Shown here: piece by piece, positions 51,904-63,008 of the stretch | How positions within the stretch are numbered: position 1 is the first letter of the stretch | Layout: the number at the start of each line of letters is the position of its first letter | Translations under genes and position numbers: made by a program | The notes under the pieces: generated by a model | What the model saw: only the letters and a program-made list of their open reading frames with translations | What the model was told of the DNA's origin: nothing | Database searches by the model: none | NCBI RefSeq assembly: GCF_000189635.1 | Contig: NW_002476434.1 | Location: 992,001 to 1,056,000, forward strand | DNA: 64,000 nt | DNA from: Tetrahymena thermophila SB210 | Taxonomy: Eukaryota > Ciliophora > Oligohymenophorea > Hymenostomatida > Tetrahymenidae | Direction of reading: 5' to 3'

Positions 51904-52760
51904 TCATAATTTTGGAAGTGGTTTACCACCTCTCCCTGCTTTGTTATTTACAAAGTTAGAAGCTCCTTAAGAAGTTTCACCCTTTAAGATGGCTAAAGAA
52001 CCTCTATGAAATTCTGTTTGGATTTGTTAATCGAAATTAATAAAGGTATTTTCATAAAGACTTTATCTATCAAGTTGCATGCAATATTAAGGGTTTCTTA
52101 TTATTTCTTTACAGAGCTCTATTGACTTCTCTAATACACTTTCATTATCGCTACAAAGCCTATTTACTAGACCCCATTCATATGCTTCTTACCCTTTAAC
52201 TTCCCTCCCTGTTAGGACCATATCCTTGGCTCTATTAAAACCAATAACCTATAAAAAATAAGATTAGCTTTTATAATAGCTAATAAATTTACTCTTTATA
52301 GTCTAACAGTGCCTCCATCTATTAATGGCACTCCAAATCTCCTACAGAATACTCCAAAAACGCATTACCTATTGGAAACTACCATGTCACACCATAAACT
52401 TAATTCAAGTCCTCCTGCAACTGCAAACCCTTCAATTGAACCAATAACAGGTTTTTTTGTAAGATATCTTGATATTCCCATAGGAGCTTTGCTCTAAAAA
52501 TGCAAAGGAAACATTTCCTATATTTTGCTGGGGTGCATAATTTAAGATGCTTCCATCAAATCAAATCCAGCACAAAATATACCATCTTTTGAAGCAAAAA
52601 TTGCTATAAGTGCTTAAGGATCGTTATCAAAATCTTAAAAGGCCTTCAATAATTCTTAAGCTGTTTCAGAATTAACACAATTTCTTTTTTAAGGTCTGTT
52701 AATATTGATCACAACAATTTTATTATTTTCAATCTTTTTTACTTCAATATTTTGATACAT
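51904..52760 (-). CDS. Enoyl-CoA hydratase/isomerase (crotonase) family protein
   Basis: The ATG is at 52760 and the TGA at 51906-51904. One 44-nt intron at 52292-52249 (phase 0) leaves 813 nt, a 270-aa protein of typical crotonase length. Family motifs in order: ININRPQKRN near the N terminus, GIFCAGFDL (first oxyanion-hole strand), KPVIGSIEGFAVAGGLELSLWCD (second oxyanion-hole Gly and the Glu matching ECH Glu144), then FCRRFGVPLIDGGTVRL. In the last motif the second catalytic Glu of classical hydratase (Glu164) is replaced by Arg, as in crotonase-family members with other or unknown reactions. So CoA-ester chemistry is likely, but beta-oxidation hydratase activity is not assured. The C terminus is PKL, which resembles a weak peroxisomal PTS1 signal. 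There is no obvious mitochondrial presequence. Confidence 0.88.
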
Positions 52761-54029
52761 TTTTAGAATTTTTTTTAATACAACTTTATCAAATTTTTTA
52801 ATTTTTACAAAAATCAGAAATATTATATCAAATATTAATCCTATGAAGTCATTTATGATGCAAATATTTGATTAAAACCAAAATGTCTGACATAAATCTT
52901 TTAGAAAAAACTGTATTTTAAATAATATATTAAAAAATCTTCATTAAAATAATTTGTTGTAAGTTGAGTTATCCTAATCTAAATAACATTATGATTTTTA
53001 AAAATATTTTAATATAATTTTAGTTTAAATTTTAATTCTTTTAAACATAATTGAAATGAGGAAGGAATTGAATTAATTTTAAAATAAGTTTGAAATTTTT
53101 TAAAAAGAAAAAGAAATTAACTGCTAAAAGTTTCAATCTCATTTTAAATAAAATTTGTTTTATTGTTTAGCTAAATATTTAGAACCAAAGAATAATTTAG
53201 GATTGCAATTTTTATTAAAATTATCATTTTTAATTATTGTTAATAAATAAACTTAGTAAATTTCTATCTTTTAAAAGACTGTTTTAAACATTTTTCAATA
53301 AAATAAATGAGAATTTCATATAAAAATACCATAAAATTTCTAAAAATATAATATGACATGTAAATATTATTAAAAAGTTTTAATTATCTTACCTTGATGT
53401 AAAACTAAAAATAAAACTGAATGCATCTTATTGTGTATTTTTAATAAAAAAATACTTTTAAAAGAATTTTAAATATTAAATTATCTATCTAATGTTTGAA
53501 AGTGAAATTTTATAACATAAATTTATTTAATTTCTTTAAAGAGATTTTTTGAATGATATTTTTATTTAAAATAAAGAACTTTATTGTTATATTTTAGTTT
53601 TAAATTGAAATTTCTAACTATTCAGTAAATTAAATTTTATTGAAGTTTTTATTTAAGATAGATAAGGCATATAACTATTTGAAATAATAAAAACTTGTTC
53701 AAAGTAGTTATTTAGTGTTAATAATTAATTTTGAAAATATTTCAATTTTGTTAATCAGACAGATATGTTTTTAATATTTTTTAGTAAAGATTTATGGAAA
53801 ATCAACTCAATTTATTATTTAAAATTATAATAAAGTGTTTTAGTTTAAATAGTAAAAAACACATAAATAAATAAGAAAAAGAAAATCTAAAAGGAACATT
53901 AATTAGTCTATTGATAATAAATAGTTCATTTATTAATTACCTTCAAGAGAATTATTGAATTTTTAAGCACAAACTTTCAAAGAAATTTTTAATTAATTAA
54001 TTAATTAAATCAATATTTGTTTAGCTTGC
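52761..54029. other. Divergent intergenic, 1.3 kb
   Basis: AT-rich, no gene recognised. Confidence 0.55.
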
Positions 54030-54464
54030 AAGCAAATAATCAAAGAGAATAGCATTCAACTAAATTACAGTATAATAAATAGTTAATTAGTAAGTGGTTA
54101 CTTATTTAAGAAGTTATAGAGGATTTGCACGATAAATTGGACATAGTCAGTAATAAGAAAAGCATAGAGTAAATAAAAGAGCTTAAAGAATTGACAGGAG
54201 CTGTATAGTGGAGATTTCATTTGATACAAAAATAACAAAATATCCATAAAATTATATAATATCAGAAAAATCATCAAACAAAAGCAATATAGATACTGAA
54301 AAAAAGGACTAAGGTAGAATTATCAATCTCTTAGAGGAGAATAGTATAGTAAACTAAGAAAAAATAGGATTTTCAAATAGAAAGTAATATAAAAAGATTA
54401 GGACAGGCAAATATAAGATTATTAAAATCATCTTTAAGGTGTTTAAAATACAAATAACTACTGT
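54030..54464 (+). other. Possible coding segment upstream of X2
   Basis: A plus-strand frame of about 145 codons, rich in in-frame TAA and TAG, reads as a basic, Gln-rich helical protein (KLQYNKQLISKW, LHDKLDIVSNKKSIEQ). It ends in a TGA just after the X2 start and has no good ATG. A GTAATA donor at about 54384 with the ATTACAG acceptor at 54472 would fuse it in frame to X2. Either a separate small gene or 5' exons of X2. Confidence 0.4.
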
Positions 54465-55274
54465 ATGATTACAGAAAATATTGATAAAAAATATCCACAG
54501 AAAAAGCAGTACTCAGACCTTTCAGCAGTTCGTGCAGCATGCTTATTTGTGGTAAAAGCTTTAAATAAGCTTGTAGAAGAGATGAATAATCAGGTCTACT
54601 TTGACTTTGATCAAAATGGCTTGATTTTAAGAGCCACTGATAAAGATTCATTGCAAAGAGCTAGTAATAAATTAGAGCACTGGAAAGAATAAACTTCGAT
54701 AGGTATTTTGACAGATAGCATTTCTAAAGAAGATTATAAAAAATTTATAGACTCAGACTTGCAGTCACTTCTCCGTTAAGAGAGAGCATTTATAAATGTA
54801 ATATCTTTTGATAAATTCTTAGCAGCATGCGAGTTTTTAGAGAAAAAAGGCTACAAAGAGCCTCGCTAGATGTATGAAGAAATATAAGCAGAAAAAAAGA
54901 ATTTTGCACTCTTGATGTGTACAAAGCATAGATTTAAAGAAATAAAGGAAAGGATCGAGGCAATGCTAGAGCCATTAAGAAAAATAAAAAAGAAAAAGAA
55001 AATCACTTCATCTTTAAAGCTAGCATCTACATGGGATGATGTTGATGACAGTAAATAAATCCGTTTTAATTATAAAATAATTCTCTCCCATTTTTAAATT
55101 TGTTATTTTGTGATTGCATTTTTAAAATTTCTACTTTGCGTAGTGGGGCACCAATTAATCAAGCAAAGCACAAAAAAATATTTTATGCATAAAAGCGTAG
55201 ATAGTTAGGTCATTAGAAAATTGATAGACGAATTTTATACATATCTCAAACAAGCAAATTGGATTTTAAATTGA
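54465..55274 (+). CDS. Protein X2, unknown family, paralogue of X1
   Basis: The ATG is at 54465 (MITENIDKKYPQKKQYSD) and the frame is open to a TGA at 55272-55274 (269 codons). Coding character is strong to about 55045, where GACA/GTAAATAAAT may be a donor with an acceptor GCGTAG at about 55140, so the 3' exon structure is open. Residues about 23-175 align without gaps to X1: RAACLFVVKALNKL, VYFDFDQNGLILRATDKDSL, IGILTDSISKEDYKKFI, GYKEPRQMYEEI and FALLMC. A basic run of six lysines with interspersed residues follows. No known domain recognised. It is followed on the same strand by PK2, mirroring the X1-PK1 order. Confidence 0.7.
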
Positions 55275-55313
55275 AATTTTATTTAATAATATAAAGTATC
55301 AATAGGGACTCAG

Positions 55314-55430
55314 GCATTAAAGCAGGAAAAAGATAATGTAGTTTAGCCATTAGATACCATAGGATTTCAGTAAGTAAAGAAGATAGACTAATAGGAAAAT
55401 GAAGAGTAAATAAAATAATTTAATTTTCTT
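55314..55430 (+). other. Possible 3' exon of X2
   Basis: After a GACTCAG acceptor-like site the frame reads ALKQEKDNVVQPLDTIGFQQ and then acidic Gln-rich sequence, which looks coding. It could be joined to X2 through a donor GTAGATAG at about 55197. Not proven. Confidence 0.3.
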
Positions 55431-56073
55431 TAAAATAATTTAAGGATAAGCTAGTTAGTAAAATAAAAACTACAATCTAAAATTTTCAATCTTTTTGTTG
55501 AGTATATTCAGAAAAAAGTATTTTTTGGTTGTTTAAATAAGTCATTATGTCATTCATTAATTCATTTTATTTTATATCCATTTGATTGTTTAGCTATAAT
55601 ATTATTAGTCAGTTTTTTGAAAAATAATTTTGAAGCAAATATCTTTCTTTCTTTGTTAGTAAGTAAGTAAGAAATAGCAATAAGAACAAAATATAACATA
55701 ATATAAAATAAGAGTCATAAACTAAAAAAGTATGTTGATTGATAGCAGTAAGCCATAATTATTGATAATATTCATAAATCACCTTTAATAATAGTGTTAA
55801 AATAATATTATTGCTAGTTTAACATTTATTATTCAAAGATGGAATGAATTAATTATTTTATTTTATCATAATGAAAGAATTTTAAAAGAATTTATATAAA
55901 CAAATTTAGCTCCATTAATTTTTGATAATTATTGAATCATTTAACATCATTAATCCTTTCATTATCCTAGTCATCTAAATGAAAATGTTAAAAAATATTT
56001 AGAAAAAAAAAATTATTGTTTATTTAAATATAAAAAATAATATAGTGTTATAATAATTTTTAAAATAAATATT

Positions 56074-58125
56074 AGATTAGCAAAGGAAGAATATAAGAAA
56101 GAATTATAGTATAAAATAAAAGAGTCTACTATTTATGAAATTGTGGTTTTAGAAATAGAGCAATGGCTTAACTATTTTCCTGAGATACTTCAGATTTTAG
56201 AGGAAAGCGAGAAAATTAAAAAATAGGATGATGAAAAAAATTTTAACATATAACTAATTAGCCAACATTTTTAAGCAGAAGAAACTAATTAAAATCACTA
56301 TATTAATAATAATAGCAGCTTTACTTCATAAATAGAAGTAGGATTTTTGCAGTTAAAAATTTTAAAAGAAACATTGTCGAATGAGTAAATAAAGTTAATT
56401 GATAAGATAAAATTAAAATGTGGGTCATATTTAGATCATATATTATAAAATAAGCCAAAGGAATTTGTAAATTATTTATTTAGTGAAATGGAGCCAGAAG
56501 AGAGAGAGTATTTTTAAGTACACACACTTAGATAATTATTAAATGACACAACTATTCTAATTGATAATTACCAATCCAAGCCCTAGATTTCTTAAATGAG
56601 TACTCGAAAAAGAAATATTATATTCAATTTAAAAAAATATATAGAAAAATTTAAGGAAGATTAGTTAGTGGTTATAGAAAATGATGGGACCATATATAAT
56701 TAATACTTCCTCATAGGAATAAAAAATATTCATAAATTATTTGCAGAAACTGTCGATAGGACTGAAATGATGTTTGCAAAAGCTTGTGCAACCAACTTCA
56801 GCAACTAAAATCACAATAATAGGCATCATAGTGAGTCTGATAGTGAGCACTTAGATCATTATGAAAGTAGAAAATACAGCTTAAATGGAAATGATTTAAT
56901 TTAAATCAATGAACCTAGTAATAACGATTAAATAAATTAGCATAATGGTAATAATTAAAATCACTAAAATTAGTTTAACAGCCAAAATTACCATCACAAC
57001 CATAATCATCATAATAAAAATGCAAATAATTCCTTTTAACAAGATATAGAAATGTAAATTTATAAAGCAGCTGTACTCTTTTTATAGATAAATTCAAATT
57101 AGATTAATAGCAGTAATGGTAACAACAGTAATCCTCCAGCCTAGTTATAATAAGATGAAATAGCTTTGACATAGGTTGAATCTTCATAACTAATTCCTCA
57201 TAAAAGTAAAATAAACTCAGTTGAATTCTAAAATCATCCTTATTATTTAAAGAAATTCTAAGAATAAGTACTAGAATATGTAATTGAGATAGCTTAAAAA
57301 AATAAAATGTTTTCAAGTAACAGTTGTATTAAATACCATAAGATTATATAAATAAATTCTCCTTAACAGACCCAAGATATTGATTAATCCCAATAGAATT
57401 ATAAAAAAGAGTTCGGTATTTTAATGGATAGAAAAGAATTTTGCTTAAAATACTTAATAGAAGAAGGTTTTTTATTTTCGGTTTATCAATAAATTGATAT
57501 TTCTATGAAAATAGTTAAATGCTTACACGAATTACACAATTAAAGAGAAAAAAGAGGAGCACACTGCAATTTAAAACCTAATAACATAATGCTTGATATG
57601 ACTTATAATGTATATCTAAGCGATATGGGAATTGACCCAAAAAAGAATGCAAGTTACTATTACTAATTTGAGAATAACTACTAAAATTCACTTATCATTC
57701 TTAAAAATAAACTTAAAAACTAGTTTTTAAAAACAACAGATTAAATTATTTAAACAAGTATTGAGAGTTATAAAAATCAACATCCAAATTTCGGAGTCAA
57801 TAATTAAAATTAGAATGTATAAAACTTTACGCCTGATGCACAATTTAAATAAGCATTCACATAAAACTAGAATATATTTCTTAATCAACTAGCTGATTTA
57901 TAAGCGCTAGGTCTTATTTTATATGAAATATTTACAGGGCAATCAATATCTGCTGAAAATTATTTTCTTAAAAATCACAGATAATTTATAAAGAGAACTT
58001 CTCAAGAAAGTCCTACTCCCACCTTAAAAATGATTTTCTCTATTATATTTAACTTGCTAGAACTTTAAATAACTTCAACCGAAGAAATTATTCCTCAACT
58101 TTAAGAAATACTTAACAAATTCTGA
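56074..58125 (+). CDS. PK2: large protein with C-terminal kinase-like (pseudokinase) domain (5' end unresolved)
   Basis: Continuous coding frame of 684 codons from about 56074 to the TGA at 58123-58125. No in-frame ATG lies between an upstream TGA (55933) and 56488, so the first exon is probably spliced on from upstream (an ATG at 55732 is in the same frame) or begins at 56488. The N-terminal half is helical. The middle has Asn/His-rich low complexity (HHNHNHHNKNANN). The C-terminal kinase-like part has HCNLKPNNIMLD at codon 497 (HRD Asp replaced by Asn), SDMGIDP at codon 517 (DFG as DMG) and LADLQALGLILYEIFTG (the DxWSxG helix with Trp lost). The APE motif is replaced (FTPDAQ). It shares the region CLxxLH...HxNLKPxN...YLSDxxxDP with PK1, so the two are related, but PK2 is more degenerate. 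Confidence 0.7.
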
Positions 58126-58994
58126 AATAAAGTATGAAAAACCAATCCTCATAATTTAGAAAGTAAGTCTCCTTTTTTTTGGCTAATACAATTAACTTAT
58201 TTATTTAAAATAAACTAATTAATTAATTAATAAATTAGAATCTGTATAAGTTAGTTTGTAGTAGCAAGTAAATAAGAAAGTAACTTAGTAAGTAAGTAAA
58301 TAAGCAAGTATACATGCATACGTTCAGCAAATAATAAATAGTATTTAAAATTGTAATGAGTATTTAAGAATAATTAATATGTATTCCTCAAATATATTCA
58401 AATTTATTCATAATTTATTCAAATTTATTCAAATTATTAATATTTAATGAATTTATTTTTTATATTGTTTAATATTTTTAATAAAAATTATGTAGCTAAT
58501 ATTTTAATTAGCAATCTAATCCATATTTTATTTATTTATTTCCCTAATTTACCAATCAATCATTTTTTATTTCAAAATATATCCATCCATCCATCCATCC
58601 ATCAAAAATCAATTATTTATTTATTCAGTTGTTTTTTTATTTATTTTAAAATGTAAAAAAAATAAATGATTTATTTCTACGTTTGTATTTTTTCTTAATT
58701 AAATTAAAAATTGGAATTTTTTAATATGAAATTTCATTTCTATTTTGAAAAATAAAAAACACAAAAGAATAAAATACAGTTTAAATAATAAGTATCAACA
58801 TTTTATTTAAAATTTATTCTAATTTTTTAATATTATGTTAAATCTAACTTTTTATATAATTTTTAATCTGATTTTTTTATCATTATTAATCTTAGCTTTT
58901 ATTTTACATTAAATATCAGTTTATTTTTAATTGGTTTAGGTTTTATAAATACACGGAAAAATTATTTATATAAATTCAAAATTATTGTCAAGGT
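58126..58994. other. Convergent intergenic with simple repeats
   Basis: AT-rich region between the 3' ends of PK2 and the coiled-coil gene. It holds an AAGT/AAAT-type tetranucleotide tract at about 58258-58315 and an ATCC microsatellite at 58581-58603. No gene seen. Confidence 0.6.
58581..58603. repeat. (ATCC)n microsatellite
   Basis: More than five perfect tandem ATCC units. A shorter, imperfect version follows PK1 at about 51133-51151. Confidence 0.85.
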
Positions 58995-61900
58995 TCAGCA
59001 TTCTAAGGTATGAAAGCGCTACTTCGATGTGTAGCCATACTCTTTTTGCAAATTAGCAGAATTTTATATATTTGCTTATAAATTATTTTGATTGTTTAAC
59101 TACTTTCTTGAAGAGGGACTTAGAATCATTCCTACATGATTTGAAGTCGAAAGACTTGTGTTGATTAAATTAACGTTTTCAGAATTATTCATAGATACTG
59201 TAGTTGTTGCTGCTGAATTGTAATTGTTTAGTTGTGTTTGCTTTTTACCTTGGATTAGTTTGTTAACTTTGTCGTTTAAAAGTTTTTTATTTAGACTATT
59301 TAATTAACCGTATTGTTAAAATTAGTTAGCTTGAAAATTTGCATTACTGTTATTAATTGTATTATTGTTAGAATCAAATTAGCTTGAGACATTTAAAGTT
59401 TATTATTAAGATTATGTAATAAGATTTTTAGATTTGATAGAGTTATTGTTTGTTGGACTTAAATAGTTATTTTCAAAAGTAGTCTTTATTTGGTATTAAG
59501 AAATTGAAGACATAGCATTTTACATATTATGAATTTTAGACTAACTAAATTAGTATGAATTTCCATGCTATTGTTTAGAAATACTAGGATTCATTCCATT
59601 TTAAGTAATTCCTGAATTTTAATTTTCTTATTTCTTTTGAACTGAATTTATTTATGATTGCTATACTAGTTTAGGATTTGAGCTTTGCTTTTAAAAATTG
59701 TTGTATGCATTTTAATTGTAATTTTGCATACTAGAGCCTGATGTATTTTTATTTTATTGAGTATTTCTATCTGTTAAATTGTAGTTGTGAGAGAAATCAC
59801 TTGAGTTATTGGTGTAGCTGTTTTTATTTTAAGATTAACCTGAGCTATTTTGTCTTTAAGAAAGTTGTTTGGCTATTGATTTTTCTGTTGATTCACTTGG
59901 TTCTGTTACCATCTTTTCTTTTTTCATGAAGTTGTTTACTATATTAGCTTCACAAGAGTTTGAGGTTCCCAAAATTCCTCCTCCATTACTACTTGTGACA
60001 ACATATGAATTTTAATTTAAAGTTGAATTTGATTAATTAATCTAGCTTGGGAAGTGTTTTTTTTTTTGGATCAGCTTAGGGCTTGGATTAAATTCAACCT
60101 ATGAAAAATTATTTGAAATTTTGCTTGCATTAGGTTAGATGTTTGAAGTTGAAATTGTTAATTTTTAGCTACTAAGTTTTTATGATTTTTAATTATTTGT
60201 TGAAGGTTAAGTTTATTAAACTTGTGATGAATTTGATGAAGAACTTGAATCAATATTATTATTATTTTTTCTACTGTTTTCTTAATTAATATTATTATTA
60301 CTTTAATTTACTTCTCCGTTTCCAAAATTGCTTTATGGAATTTTGCTATAGCTTTTACTCAGCAACTTGTTAAAGCTATCTTGAATTTTAATACTGCCAC
60401 CTATTAATTAAGTGTTAGATTGAGGAGTTAGTTGAGAATTCTTAGGTAAACCTTCTAAAGATGAGCATATAGTTGTTTGTATTTGGTGATGATATTGATT
60501 CTATTGATTTTTAGAAAAATTAGTAATTTCTAAGTCTTAATTGTCATTGTGCGAAAGGAATAATGTGTTCTAAGGTTTATTGCTTATTTGCAAAGCTTTT
60601 TTGAATAGCTAGCTTTGCTGTGCGTTCTAAGAGATTTCATATCTGGAAGAAGAGTTTTCGTCTTATGCCTCTATTTGTTAGTTTTTTTAATAACTGTCTT
60701 CTTATTTGTTTTCTTGTGTCAGTCTTCTTGTTGAAGCTTATTATCTGCTAGGAGAAATACTCTTTCTTTTGTCTTAATTTTTTACAATGCCACCTAAAGA
60801 GTTTTAAGATGACAATGAAGTTGGTTAGTTTTCAAACTAGCTGTTATTATATTGATACTATTACTAAGTTGATTAAGAAGACTTGTGCTTGGTACTAATA
60901 TTACTACCTCCATCCACTCCTTTTTTTCCTTAATTCAAGTTATTTTAGGATTAAATTTATGACAATTTTGATAATGAAAAAGGCTATGTTTCAGCATTTT
61001 CTCTAAAGTCAGAACTCCAATACTATTTTTCTAAAATTTTTTCATCAGTTTTGAATATTTTATCCTAAGAGCTAGTTGAAGTTGATCCTGTAATTGTGTA
61101 CTTAGCTGTTTAAGCTGTCTTGTTTCCTCTGGGAGAGAAGAAATTATCAAATAATTTTGTGTTGTTTTCTAAACTCTATCTTACAACAATATCATCATCA
61201 TCACAAAATAAATTTATGTCTTCTTCTAACTATTCATAGTCTTTAGCTTGAAATTATTCTTATTATTAATACATTTATAGAAACTTTGTGCCTTTGCTTG
61301 TTGAAGTGTTACCTGCTGAGATGCTACTTTTAATGAAGGATTATCTCTATTAATATGAATCTCTCACATTCTAATCTTCTTTGAATTGGCTCACTGCTTG
61401 CACAAAGTTGCTATTTCCATTTGATGGATTTTTTTGTTTACCTGAAGGAAAATTAGCATTTAAGCTCTTATTGCTACGGTTTCCTTTAACAATACTGACT
61501 CCGTCTGAATCTATGCTCTATTTTAGATCATCCTCTTACTCAATTGGATTGCTATAAGCGTTTGATAAGTTATTTTCTCTTTAAGAATTTTGAGTAAGTT
61601 GTAATTCTTTGTTTGAACTTATTTAATTTGAATAAGCTTATTTCTCTAGCTATTAGCAGTCTTTAGATTACCTTAAATACACTTTTTCAGAAGTGATTGA
61701 ACAATTAATATTTAAATTATTTAAATTAGCTTAGCTAACACCATATTCTGATATTTCCATATCGCCTTAAGAGTAGGGATAGGCAAAGATTGAAGATAAT
61801 TGTTATTGATTTTGAGAAGAAGAAGTGTTTATTAAAATGGACTATTAATGTTGCCATTTAGAAACTAACTTCTCGTAATCTATTTTTAATGTATTGTAAT

Positions 61901-63008
61901 AATTTAAAATTTTCATCAAGGATTTTTACTTTTTCTGATTCTCTTCTTAGCTAGATTTAAGTTGCTTTCTAAGCTACGAAATAGTTTCTTCCATTTCCTT
62001 TTTTTCTTTTTATGATTAAATTTCTAAATTTTCATATTGCTTTTTGATATCAGAATAAAGGCGAGCATAATATATTTCTTGTTAATTCTGAATTCCAAGC
62101 ATGAACTGATTTTAAACTTATATCATCTTTTCAAGCTACTTAATTTTATCATCTTACAAAGCTCTATTGCTTTCTAGCCTCTACTAAATGTCTTATTAAT
62201 CAGCTTATTGCAATTTTTAACTCTATTGCATTTACTATGTGATTTACTACTATTATATTTAATACTGTTATTATTGAGCCTTTTATTAAGTGTTTATCGC
62301 TTAATTTTATAATTAACTTAAGTGATTATCTTCGTTTCTTGAAGAATAATCTCCTCTTTATAGACTTAATCCTTCAAAATTGCTTTTAACTTGTTACTAT
62401 TAAACTTCTTTGCTTTCATAGTTGTTGCTGTTATTATTTCTTTAACTAGTTTGCTTGTTTTCTATGTTACTATTAAATTATTCTTTATTTAAAATATTTT
62501 CTTTTTGAATATTTTATAATAAAATTTGATTTGATGCACTTTTTACATTAACATTCTAATGATTTTCTACTATATTGATATTTTTAAAAGGATTTCTATT
62601 TGAGTCGCTATATAAAGGGAAACTGTGCCTTTACAAACTAGGCTGTTTGTCAAGAGATAAAAAATAATTTTTTTCTTTTTCAAGGTTTTGGATTTCGCTT
62701 CTAATGCGCTAAATATCTGCTGTTTTTTAAGACTAATAATCTAAGTATTCATTGATATCATCTTTTTGAATTTCAAAAGACTTTGTACTTTCTAATTCCT
62801 CATTATATTAATCTAATTCCTATTGTATTTAATTCAAATATTATCCTTCTTCTTTCATCTCCTCACTATAAATTTCTTTAAATTACTTTTGGAATCCAAA
62901 ATCTTAGCTAGCTTAATCAAAATTTTCTTTTTGATTCATTAAATTAATACGTTTATTTAATGAAACCTCCGCTTATGTCTATTTTTCACTTTGACTCCTA
63001 TCGTTCAT
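58995..63008 (-). CDS. Coiled-coil, Gln/Asn/Ser-rich protein of 1,337 aa
   Basis: The ATG at 63008 begins MNDRSQSEKQTQAEVS and the TGA is at 58997-58995. The span is exactly 1,338 codons, consistent with a single exon with TAA and TAG as Gln. Residues about 30-400 are rich in Glu, Lys, Gln and Leu in heptad-like spacing (IRSEIQNLEKEKN, KKEKKEMEETISQLRKQL) and predict long coiled coils. The rest is low-complexity Ser/Asn/Gln-rich sequence with scattered acidic patches (FCDDDDIVVR) and no catalytic motif. It ends GYTSKQRFHTLEC. Such composition fits a cytoskeletal, cortical or scaffold protein, but no family is recognised. It converges with PK2. Function unknown. Confidence 0.8.

Noticed and set aside
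52309-52497. Plus-strand ORF inside the crotonase gene
   Set aside because: Complement of the conserved catalytic region of the minus-strand gene.
55660-55672. GTAAGTAAGTAAG tract as a strong splice donor
   Set aside because: A simple tetranucleotide repeat like the one at 58258-58315; no flanking exon supports it.
58447-58656. 69-codon plus-strand ORF between PK2 and the coiled-coil gene
   Set aside because: Runs through the ATCC microsatellite and T-rich sequence; composition is that of a spacer.
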